Shown here one piece after another: positions 1 through 7,787 of a stretch of DNA of 64,000 bases. Location: NCBI RefSeq assembly GCF_901447155.2, contig NZ_LR588414.1:329363-393362 (forward strand). The letters are read 5' to 3'. The position numbers and the translations under genes were made by a program. Below the pieces are notes generated by a model. The model made no database searches, had not been told where the DNA came from, and saw only the letters and a list, made by a program, of their open reading frames with translations. This DNA comes from Peptoniphilus catoniae (GTDB lineage: Bacteria; Bacillota; Clostridia; Tissierellales; Peptoniphilaceae). Every line of letters begins with the position of its first letter. The stretch's first letter is position 1.

Positions 1-240
1 GTTACATTAGATGATTGTTGCGTAAAAATCCGTGAAATTATTGCAGCAGGTAGAGAAGTAAATCCAGACATATTAGTAATTTGTCATGGTGGTCCAATTG
101 CAGATCCAGAAGATGCAGAATATGTAATTAAAAATGTTCCAGAAATTGATGGATTCTTTGGAGCATCATCAATTGAAAGACTTGCGTCAGAAAGAGGAAT
201 GACAGCTCAAGCTTCAGCATTTAAAGCAATTGAAAAATAA
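1..240 (+). CDS. Phosphoenolpyruvate hydrolase family protein (TIM-barrel), 3' end only
   Basis: The open frame enters from the left edge and stops with TAA at 238-240, leaving 79 residues of the C-terminus. The stretch with ICHGGPIADPEDAEY, then DGFFGASSIERL and a final E-R-G-M-T-A segment, matches the C-terminal part of the PEP-hydrolase-like TIM-barrel family (formerly 'TIM-barrel signal transduction protein'). This family is often next to a Tm-1-like ATP-binding protein, which would lie outside the window. The active-site half of the barrel is not visible, so the reaction cannot be judged here. A recombinase remnant begins directly after the stop. Identification is from recall of the family's conserved C-terminal motifs. 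Confidence 0.75.
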   Translation, partial: VTLDDCCVKIREIIAAGREVNPDILVICHGGPIADPEDAEYVIKNVPEIDGFFGASSIERLASERGMTAQASAFKAIEK

Positions 241-766
241 AAAAAGCATATGTATATACTAGGGTGTCAACTTCAACGCAAGTGGATGGTTACTCTTTAG
301 AAGCACAAGAAAAGCGTATCAAGCAGTATGCAAAAGCTTATGATATAGAATAAATATCTATAAAGACGTGGGAAAATCAGGAACATCGATTATAGGTAGA
401 AATGAATTCATAGCTATTCTTAATGATATAGCAACTGAAAAAGATAAGGTTGATTATGTAATGGTTTTTAAGTTATATCGACTTGGAAGAAATGCAGCGG
501 ATGTGTTGCAGTCATTACAAGTCATGGAAAATCATAATGCTAATCCAGTTTGCGTTGATGACAGCCTAGATAGCTATAAGGATTCAGGAAAACTTGTTAT
601 AACAGTTCTTTCAGCAGTAGCAAAAATGAAGAGAGAAAATATACTTTCTCAAACAATGGAGGGAAGAAAACAAAAGGCAAGACAAGGAAAAACAATTCTT
701 CCAAACAAGTCTATCCACCTGGACAAGGCTCCCGACCAAGGAATTGTAGTGCCGCATCAAGAATAA
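237..766 (+). pseudogene. Serine recombinase (resolvase/invertase type), decayed N-terminal fragment
   Basis: From 243 the frame reads KAYVYTRVSTSTQVDGYSLE, the classic N-terminus of a large serine recombinase including the catalytic Ser of the T-R-V-S motif. It hits TAA at 351-353. The reading continues one frame over from about 350 (INIYKDVGKSGTS...) and carries the rest of the catalytic domain, including FKLYRLGRNAADVL and the E-N-I-L-S-Q-T-M-E-G-R helix, to TAA at 764-766. The start codon is lost: ATA stands where ATG would be expected at 237-239. The zinc-ribbon and DNA-binding C-terminal domains are absent; after about 690 the sequence no longer resembles the family. A GTG at 368 gives a 132-residue open frame, but it lacks the catalytic Ser and is unlikely to be functional. 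It is a relic of an integrated mobile element. Confidence 0.85.
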
Positions 767-768
767 CC

Positions 769-800
769 TAACCTCAGAGTAAAATCTGAGGTTTCTTTTT
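769..800 (+). terminator. Intrinsic terminator after the recombinase remnant
   Basis: The inverted repeat AACCTCAGA / TCTGAGGTT has a 6-base loop and is followed by a T-rich run (TTCTTTTTG). It begins a few bases after the stop at 766, so it ends the transcript of the PEP-hydrolase gene plus remnant. Confidence 0.8.
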
Positions 801-953
801 GTCAAAATGTCTTTGTGTAAAAGATAATAGCAGATCATAATCTTACACCTATTCCATGAGAAAGGATTTTTTAAATGTTCTTTGGATTTGTAATTATAGT
901 ATGCTAAAAAGAAACATACTTCTGTTTCCGTAGCTATAAAAAATTAGATTTGA

Positions 954-1082
954 AATAAATTAGAATTTGAACTTGAGAATGACGAAATTGCAGAGATAAG
1001 AGAAGAAGATGAGGATATTGTTAAGTATTGTGAAGACAACTTAGGCTATTTTATATCCCCTTCTGATTGTCTGGAAACTTGA
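954..1082 (+). pseudogene. Small acidic protein relic, unidentified
   Basis: Between a TGA at 951-953 and a TGA at 1080-1082 an open frame encodes an acidic peptide of 42 residues (ELENDEIAEIREEDEDIVKY..., ending SPSDCLET). Its composition looks like real protein (amphipathic E/D-rich helix, then N-L-G-Y-F). There is no start codon or ribosome-binding site in frame, so it is probably the tail of a lost gene. I do not recognise the family. Confidence 0.35.
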
Positions 1083-1192
1083 TTGTAAAAGAAAAGTGGA
1101 AAAAACATAGACAATGTAAAGCTTAGGTAATAAAAAATAAAGTTTTCCTAAAAAAATGAAAAAAGTTTATGAAAAGCCAAAACCGTATATAC

Positions 1193-1221
1193 TTTGCAGG
1201 GGTATCGCAGTAGAATATAGT
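1193..1221 (+). promoter_or_regulatory. Candidate promoter of the large SLH protein gene
   Basis: TTTGCA (1193-1198), a 17-base spacer and TATAGT (1216-1221) form a plausible vegetative promoter. It lies about 65 bases upstream of the ATG at 1288. Based on consensus match only. Confidence 0.4.
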
Positions 1222-1287
1222 TAGAGTGACAGACTTGTAAGCAAGACTGCTACAAAACAAATTTAGACAAGAAAGAGAGGAGAGAAT

Positions 1288-4200
1288 ATGAAAAGGTTTA
1301 CTAAAAGGTCTTGGCATAGGTTTCTTAGCCTAGTGTTAGCAATGGCGATGATGTTAACCATTCTACCGGCTAGAATCTTTGCAAAGGAAGAACTAGAGAT
1401 AGCACCTCCTAAAGTGCCTATAGCCGTAGGAGATCCAGCAACACCAAAAGACACACCAACAAACCCGGGCGCGAACAACGCTGTCCACGGCTTTGTTGGA
1501 GTATTAGTTGGAGGGGACGTTAATGCTGATCTGGCAGCAGAAGCAGGTCAACGATTTAAACCCATTGAAGGGGTTAGAGTCTACTTCCAATGGTATGAAG
1601 AAACAGGAAATAGGACTTCACCAGTCTATTCCGCACTTTCAGGAGCAGATGGCCAGTTCCATATAGGAATAGCACCCTATGTCGGTGAAGACGGAAAATT
1701 AGTAGTGTTCGATGCCGATACAACAGCATCGGCAGGATATGAATCATATAAGATGTGGGTCGATGAATCTACGATTCCGGCTGGATACCAACTCCAATAC
1801 TCCACCGGTGAAAATGTTGAATTTACAGATAGAAGAGTTGCAGGTGGGGGCTATAACCTTATACCGAACACCCTCGTGAACTATAGAGTTCTTCTATTGG
1901 AAAAACAAGACGAAGCCAAGATGCACAAAACCGCGACACCGACAGGTCCACAAATTTATAATATTGGCGATGTCGGACAAGGTGCCGTAAGAGGTAAGGT
2001 ATCTTGGGACTATGAATCCGCAGGCGGTGTTCAATGGGGTATTGTATCCACACCGACATCCCCGGCAGAAGGTGTAACAGTTACTGCATCCTACCTATCT
2101 GACTATGCTTTGAAAAAAATTTACAGTCCCGAAACTGCAACTATGCTTGGGCTTAGAAGCTATAAGGATATCCGTGGTTCAGGATGGACCTTCAAACTTG
2201 AAACTCAACTCCAAGACTGGATTGCAACACAAGTAAAAGCTGAAAAGGATAAATGGATTGCAGAAACAGTAAGTGCTGTAACAAATAATGAAGGCGACTA
2301 CAAGATCCAATTCAAAGGAACTTGGGGGCCAGAAAGAAATGACTACTCTGTAGTTGAAGGCGAAAGAGTAGCCGGAAGATTTTATGCGAAAGACGCTCAT
2401 AGATGGACTGCAGAAGAAGTAAATCGTCTTGGTACCGTTGCAGATAAGGCTACAGACGGCTCATTCTTAACAGGTGCTGCTAATCATAACGAAAAGCACA
2501 TCAACACTGACTGGCTCTTTATCTCAACCAAGGACACGGACGGTCTGGTATTAAGAACACCTTGGAACTATAACTGGTACACAGGATCTAACAATGCCTG
2601 GGGTATCCACGGTGGCTGGGCTCAATCAGCCTTTGGTGTATCTACCGTTCAACCGGCCAACTCTACAAGAGCGGACTTCAACTTGGCACCGGCAGAAATC
2701 AAGTTTAACATTACAAACTTTGACACTCAAGAAAACACTGCCACACCAGGAGATGTAGCGAAGACAGACACAGCCGGACTTCCTCATAAGTTTGCCTCCG
2801 ATTCCTACAAAATCATCTGGTACGACAAGGATGGAAACAAAATCCAAGAAAGTAAGGCAGCAAAACCTGACGGAACAGGCAAATTGCCGGAATCAACTTT
2901 TGATACAAGTAAAGTAAAAGAAACTTCAACTTTTGTAGCGAAACTTTATAGAGTTGACTCAAAGGGAAATCCGGTCCAAGCATTAGCTCAAGATGCTTTT
3001 ACCGTTAAGATAAACGACAAGATTGGTTCACTTTATGAAAAAGTTGAATTTGATAACGAAGCAACAAAAGATGCAAAATATAAAGCAACAGGTCTTCCAA
3101 ATGGACTTGTTATTGATCCGGATACAGGAAAAGTATCAGGAATACCGACTGAAGCTGGCAAATTCCCGATAACAGTAACAACTTCCTTAGACGATGAAGC
3201 GGGAGCCATCGCCCTAGATAAGGCGGATGAATACATCATTACCGATTCACCATTAAAAGATGGCGCTGTTGATGCTAATTATGATGCAACAATTACACCG
3301 ATGCCTATTGATGGCTATGCCTTTGAAAACGTAAAGGCGAAGTTCATTGATACAAAAGCTATCGACGGCTTAACCATAAACGGTGATAAGATTACCGGTA
3401 AACCAACTGTTAAGGTTGATGCAACACAAGAAGATCCAAACGTAGAAGTAACTTATGATGTCTATAAACTAAGACAAGATGGAACAAAATTCTTGGTTAA
3501 AGAAGGACATGTCGACAGGGTGCCTCTTTCAATTAAAGACGGAGAAGCAACAAAATACGAACCTGAATACAAAGAAGCAGAAGGAACAGTAGGAACTCCG
3601 GCAACAGTTGCAGCTCCGACCTTTAAAGATAAAAATGGACAAGCAGCAACACCAACAGGAGTAACCTATGAATTAGGTAAAGACGCTCCTAAAGGTGCAG
3701 TAGTTAATGCAGACGGTAGTGTAACTTACACACCAACAAAAGAAGATGCAGGAGCAACTGTTACCATTCCGGTAGTAGTAAAATACTCCGACGGAACAAG
3801 TGATGATGTAGATGCTACAGTCAAGGTAGCCGATGAACAAAATAAATCCTATGAACCGGAATACACACAAGTAGAAGGAAAAGTTGGCGAAGATGTAACA
3901 ATTGCAGCTCCAAAATTTAAAGATGGAAATGGAGCAGAAACTACAAAACCTGACGGTGTTAAATTCAAACTAGGTACTAATGCACCTGAAGGCGCAAGCG
4001 TAGATGAAAATACTGGTGTAGTAACTTATAAACCAACCGCAGACAAGGCCGGATCAACAGTACAAATCCCTGTTGTTGTAACCTACAAAGATGGATCAAC
4101 TGACCAAGTAAACGCTCCTATCAAGGTAGGATATGGACAAAATTCAGATTACACACCTGATTATAAGCCAGTTACAGCCCAAGTTGGTCACGAAGTAACA

Positions 4201-7200
4201 GTAGAAACGCCAAAATATCTGGATAAAGATGGTAAAGACGCTAATCCACAACCAACAGGAATGGCTTATGCATTAGGAGAAGGAGTTAAAGACGGTGTTA
4301 CTATTGATAAGAATACAGGTGAAATCAAATACACTGCAGTAGACGCTGATAAGAATACTGTAATTGATGTACCGGTAGTAGTAACCTATAAAGATGGTAC
4401 AGTAGATAATACAACTGCAAAAATCGACGTTCCATCAGATGCTAACTTCTATAACCCACAAGCTGAACCATTAACAACTGAACAAGGAAAAGTTCCAAAG
4501 GCAGAAGATGGTGTTAAGTTTACTTACACCCCTCCAACTGATACAAAATACGAATGGGAAGCACAACCAAAGGTAAATGAAGCCGGAGAAACAAGTGGAA
4601 CAGTTAAGATCACTTATCCAGATGGAACTACAGATACAGTAGAAGTACCGGTAAAAGTAACAGCAAACGCAGAAACAAAAACAATGGTTGACGACTCCGG
4701 TAAAAAACCAGTTGATCCCAATGGTGAAAAACAAGGTACCGGTATCGTCGTTACAAACAAAGACGAAGGTACAACCGTTACGGCAAAAGATAAGAATGGT
4801 AAGACTGTACCGGCAGAAATCAATCCTGAAACCGGTGAAATAGAAGTAACACCGGGACCAGATGTTGCCAGCCCAATCATTGTTACCGTAACAGATAGTG
4901 ACCTTGATGGCGGAAAGAAAGATATCGAAGTACCCGTAAGATTAAAGAGCGCAACACCGGTTATCACAGCACCAAAAGCCGGAGATGACACAATCTCAGG
5001 TACAGGTGTAGCCGGAGCAAAAATCACCCTAGTAGTAAAAGGTGTAGACGAAGATACACCAATCGCAAAAGATGTAGTAGTAGGACAGGACGGAAAATGG
5101 ACTGCAGATGTTGCATCCGGCGTAAATTTGGTAGAAAACGATAGAATCGTTGCTACACAAACTGAAGACGGAAAATCTGTATCAGACCCAGCAAGTGTAA
5201 GAGTAAAAGCAGCAGATACTACAGCACCAAGAATCAGCAGAATCAGTGATCAAACAGTAGTAGAAGGCAAAGCAATTAAAGACATCACAGTAACAACTGA
5301 TGATCCAAAAGCTAAGATAACAGTAGAAAGCCTACCAAAGGGTGTAACTTATGATGAAGGATCAGGAAAGATTTCAGGAACACCAACAGTAGACAATTGG
5401 GGTAAAACTGAAGAAACTAAAGACTTCTCCGTAACTGTTAATGCAATAGATGAAGCTGGTAATAAATCAAGAGAAACATTTACAATTACAGTTCAAAGAG
5501 ATACAGATAAAGACGGTATCCCTGATATCTATGACAAAGATGATGATGGTGATGGCGTACCAGACGATGTAGAAAAAGAAAATGGAACAGATCCAAAAGA
5601 TCCTAATTCAAAACCAGACGAAAAAGATACTACAGCACCAAAAATCACTAGAATCGGCAACCAAACAGTAGTAGAAAAACAACCGATCAAAGAAGTTGAA
5701 GTTAAAACAGATGATCCAGAAGCTGAAATAACAGTCGATGGACTTCCAAACGGAGTAACATTTGATAAGGATTCTAAGAAGATTACTGGTAGCCCAGACA
5801 TTACAGACTGGAACGATACTGACAAAGATAATCCGGAAGAAGTAAGAGACGTTACAGTAACAGTCAAAGCAAAAGACCAAGCTGGTAATGAATCCGAAGA
5901 AACATTTATAATCACAGTTCAAAGAGATACAGACGGTGATGGAACACCGGATATCTACGACAAAGATGATGATGGTGATGGCGTACCAGATGTAGATGAA
6001 AAGAAAGCCGGCACAGATCCAAAAGATAAGGATTCAAAACCAACAGACAAGCCAACCATTACAAACGGCAAAGCTGAAAACGACCCGGCAAAAACAACAA
6101 CAACAGTAAGCGGTAAAACAAAACCAAATACTGAAGTAACAATTAAAACACCAGACGGAAAAGAAACTAAAGTAACATCTGATGCAAATGGAGACTTCAC
6201 AGCAGAAGTACCAAAGCAAGACAACGGTGCGAAAATCACAGTAACACCAGAAGGTGGAGAACCATCAGAATTAACTGTTACAGACAAATTTGGAGAGGAT
6301 GGTAAAACAACAGTTGACAACTCAAGGCCAACACCAGTAGACCCAACAGATAAAGAACAAGGCACTGGTATTATCATTAAAAACCCAGATGAAGATACAA
6401 AAGTTACTGCAAAAGATGAAGATGGAAACGACATTCCAGTTGTTATCAATCCACAAACTGGAGAAATTGAAGTTATTCCGGGAACAAATGTTAATGGACC
6501 GATTACAGTAACCGTAGAAGATCCAGATATTCCAGGTGGTAAGACCGATATTATCGTACCTGTAAATGGTCACGAAAATGGAGGAGACGACAACGATAAT
6601 GAAGAACCAGTAAATCCATGGCCATATGATAGACCAGACGTTCCAGGAATTGTTTGGGGAGGATACTGGTATTTAGGAAACTCTAGTACAACAGAAGAAG
6701 TTAAACCAATTGTCACTGGACGTCATATAGCCTTTATTTATGGCTATCCAGACAAGTCTGTCAAACCAGAGGGTATGATTACCAGGTCTGAAGCAGCTGC
6801 TATGATTGCTAGGGTTGCTGGTATAGATTGCACAGATATGTCCAAGCCAAACTTTAAGGATACTCCAAGCGACTGGTACAATGGAGTCATTAATGCCATG
6901 GTAAAGAGAAACTTAATGTTTGCCGGTAAGGATGGAAACTTCCGCCCTAACGATCCAATCACTAGGGGAGAATTTGCAAGAGCTCTTCTTTATATTGACA
7001 AAAAGTCCGACAAGATTGCACCTTTTGCTGACGTTAAGGGACACATCTATGAAGATGCCATTAACCAAGCTTATGGAAATGGCAGGATTGATGGATATCC
7101 AGATGGAAGCTTTAAACCCGATGCATTTATCCAAAGATCTGAAGCAGCCAAGATTTTAAATCGCTTTGATGGACGTAAAGTCGATGCTAATGGATTAAGT

Positions 7201-7344
7201 GAATTTACTTATAGGTTAAACCAATTCACCGACCTACCAAAGAGTCATTGGGCATATTATGAAATTATCGAAGCGGCTAACAACCACGAATACTATCGTA
7301 TCTATAAAGATAAGATTGATGAAATGTGGTCTAAGCTCTTCTAA
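1288..7344 (+). CDS. Giant SLH-anchored surface protein with Rib-like, Ig-like and TSP3 calcium repeats
   Basis: This 2018-residue exported surface protein starts at ATG behind a GAGAGG site. Residues 1-32 are a signal peptide (K/R-rich start, LVLAMAMMLTIL core, cleavage after IFA). Residues about 60-620 form an unrecognised aromatic-rich region with a prealbumin-like 'GADGQFHIGI' segment. Rib/alpha-like repeats start at Tyr757, 855, 955 and 1055 (about 100-residue pitch; the fourth is shorter) with Y-x-D-G-T motifs. A module at 1130-1218 recurs at 1673-1762. Two cadherin/He-PIG-like domains (about 1310-1405, 1445-1545) are each followed by a D-x-D-x-D-G calcium-binding TSP3-type repeat. Three SLH motifs (1812-1975) and a tail with HEYY end the protein. 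SLH domains bind pyruvylated wall polymer, so this is a cell-wall-bound stalk or adhesin. No sortase motif is present. The N-terminal third looks more GC-rich than its neighbours, which may indicate transfer. The ligand is unknown. Confidence 0.9.
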   Translation: MKRFTKRSWHRFLSLVLAMAMMLTILPARIFAKEELEIAPPKVPIAVGDPATPKDTPTNPGANNAVHGFVGVLVGGDVNADLAAEAGQRFKPIEGVRVYFQWYEETGNRTSPVYSALSGADGQFHIGIAPYVGEDGKLVVFDADTTASAGYESYKMWVDESTIPAGYQLQYSTGENVEFTDRRVAGGGYNLIPNTLVNYRVLLLEKQDEAKMHKTATPTGPQIYNIGDVGQGAVRGKVSWDYESAGGVQWGIVSTPTSPAEGVTVTASYLSDYALKKIYSPETATMLGLRSYKDIRGSGWTFKLETQLQDWIATQVKAEKDKWIAETVSAVTNNEGDYKIQFKGTWGPERNDYSVVEGERVAGRFYAKDAHRWTAEEVNRLGTVADKATDGSFLTGAANHNEKHINTDWLFISTKDTDGLVLRTPWNYNWYTGSNNAWGIHGGWAQSAFGVSTVQPANSTRADFNLAPAEIKFNITNFDTQENTATPGDVAKTDTAGLPHKFASDSYKIIWYDKDGNKIQESKAAKPDGTGKLPESTFDTSKVKETSTFVAKLYRVDSKGNPVQALAQDAFTVKINDKIGSLYEKVEFDNEATKDAKYKATGLPNGLVIDPDTGKVSGIPTEAGKFPITVTTSLDDEAGAIALDKADEYIITDSPLKDGAVDANYDATITPMPIDGYAFENVKAKFIDTKAIDGLTINGDKITGKPTVKVDATQEDPNVEVTYDVYKLRQDGTKFLVKEGHVDRVPLSIKDGEATKYEPEYKEAEGTVGTPATVAAPTFKDKNGQAATPTGVTYELGKDAPKGAVVNADGSVTYTPTKEDAGATVTIPVVVKYSDGTSDDVDATVKVADEQNKSYEPEYTQVEGKVGEDVTIAAPKFKDGNGAETTKPDGVKFKLGTNAPEGASVDENTGVVTYKPTADKAGSTVQIPVVVTYKDGSTDQVNAPIKVGYGQNSDYTPDYKPVTAQVGHEVTVETPKYLDKDGKDANPQPTGMAYALGEGVKDGVTIDKNTGEIKYTAVDADKNTVIDVPVVVTYKDGTVDNTTAKIDVPSDANFYNPQAEPLTTEQGKVPKAEDGVKFTYTPPTDTKYEWEAQPKVNEAGETSGTVKITYPDGTTDTVEVPVKVTANAETKTMVDDSGKKPVDPNGEKQGTGIVVTNKDEGTTVTAKDKNGKTVPAEINPETGEIEVTPGPDVASPIIVTVTDSDLDGGKKDIEVPVRLKSATPVITAPKAGDDTISGTGVAGAKITLVVKGVDEDTPIAKDVVVGQDGKWTADVASGVNLVENDRIVATQTEDGKSVSDPASVRVKAADTTAPRISRISDQTVVEGKAIKDITVTTDDPKAKITVESLPKGVTYDEGSGKISGTPTVDNWGKTEETKDFSVTVNAIDEAGNKSRETFTITVQRDTDKDGIPDIYDKDDDGDGVPDDVEKENGTDPKDPNSKPDEKDTTAPKITRIGNQTVVEKQPIKEVEVKTDDPEAEITVDGLPNGVTFDKDSKKITGSPDITDWNDTDKDNPEEVRDVTVTVKAKDQAGNESEETFIITVQRDTDGDGTPDIYDKDDDGDGVPDVDEKKAGTDPKDKDSKPTDKPTITNGKAENDPAKTTTTVSGKTKPNTEVTIKTPDGKETKVTSDANGDFTAEVPKQDNGAKITVTPEGGEPSELTVTDKFGEDGKTTVDNSRPTPVDPTDKEQGTGIIIKNPDEDTKVTAKDEDGNDIPVVINPQTGEIEVIPGTNVNGPITVTVEDPDIPGGKTDIIVPVNGHENGGDDNDNEEPVNPWPYDRPDVPGIVWGGYWYLGNSSTTEEVKPIVTGRHIAFIYGYPDKSVKPEGMITRSEAAAMIARVAGIDCTDMSKPNFKDTPSDWYNGVINAMVKRNLMFAGKDGNFRPNDPITRGEFARALLYIDKKSDKIAPFADVKGHIYEDAINQAYGNGRIDGYPDGSFKPDAFIQRSEAAKILNRFDGRKVDANGLSEFTYRLNQFTDLPKSHWAYYEIIEAANNHEYYRIYKDKIDEMWSKLF
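5533..5564 (+). repeat. 32-bp direct repeat, copy 1 (TSP3 calcium-binding segment)
   Basis: This 32-base segment, encoding the D-K-D-D-D-G-D-G-V-P-D repeat, is identical to 5959-5990. The two copies lie in the same frame of the large SLH gene, 426 bases apart. Confidence 0.85.
5959..5990 (+). repeat. 32-bp direct repeat, copy 2
   Basis: Identical to 5533-5564. Recombination between the copies would remove exactly 142 codons (one Ig-like plus one TSP3 unit) without a frameshift. Confidence 0.85.
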
Positions 7345-7360
7345 AAAGTTTGTAAAATAA

Positions 7361-7397
7361 AAGAGAACCAAGTCTTAGAGCTTGGTTCTCTTTTTAC
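7361..7397 (+). terminator. Strong intrinsic terminator after the large SLH gene
   Basis: A perfect 12-bp stem AAGAGAACCAAG / CTTGGTTCTCTT with an 8-base loop runs straight into a T-run. It begins 17 bases after the stop codon. Confidence 0.93.
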
Positions 7398-7787
7398 ATA
7401 TGAAGATTGAGTTTTGAAAAGGCACTGTAGTGGCAGCTTGTCTAGCCCACGAGAAAGTAAGGTTGATTTTCAGAAATCGACGCTATTTCGTATCTAAGGT
7501 CAAAGACAAGGAGGTAAGACAATTTAAAAGTAAGATATGCTAGACAAGATTCTAAGAAAGTTTTTGCTGGAGGATACCTTTAGCTTAAGGGATTATAAGG
7601 TATATGATAAAGACGGGATTTGATAAAGTATTATAAGTAATATTAGAGCCTCAATAGGGGATCTTTTTCTTTAGACAAGGCCGGATGAATTTATAAATAG
7701 AGCTGCAATTAAAAAGAGTAGGGATGTAGCATATATTTTTATGATAATATGATACTATAAAATGATTAAAAATTTGGGAGAGGGAAT
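7398..7787. other. 390-base stretch without an intact gene, probably decayed
   Basis: No intact gene is visible. Short protein-like runs occur in different frames, for example a 28-codon frame at 7537-7623 and a lysine-rich run near 7490-7535, each closed by stops. A good Shine-Dalgarno (AAGGAGGT near 7508-7515) has no start codon at proper distance. This pattern suits a degraded gene. The right end contains an AT-rich promoter-like stretch (TATAAA at 7756-7761) and the GGGAGAGGG site of the next gene. Confidence 0.4.

Larger units (their letters stand above)
801..1287. other. Intergenic stretch with relic sequence and the SLH-gene promoter
   Basis: No intact gene is visible. The stretch holds a small acidic coding relic (954-1082), a candidate promoter (1193-1221) and the GAGAGG ribosome-binding site of the large SLH gene. 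The left part (801-950) shows only broken frames and looks like decayed sequence from the same mobile-element scar as the recombinase. Confidence 0.5.

Noticed and set aside
611-838. Minus-strand 75-codon frame over the recombinase remnant
   Set aside because: Antisense to the recombinase domain, no start context, protein is Leu/Phe/Cys-rich noise.
5503-6045. CRISPR-like direct repeats
   Set aside because: The repeats are coding (TSP3 units), only two copies, far apart and in frame; no CRISPR array is present in the window.
4614-6449. Long open frames on the minus strand inside the large SLH gene (up to about 160 codons)
   Set aside because: They mirror the biased codons of the T/D/K-rich repeats, lack ribosome-binding sites, and encode low-complexity S/V/T-rich peptides.
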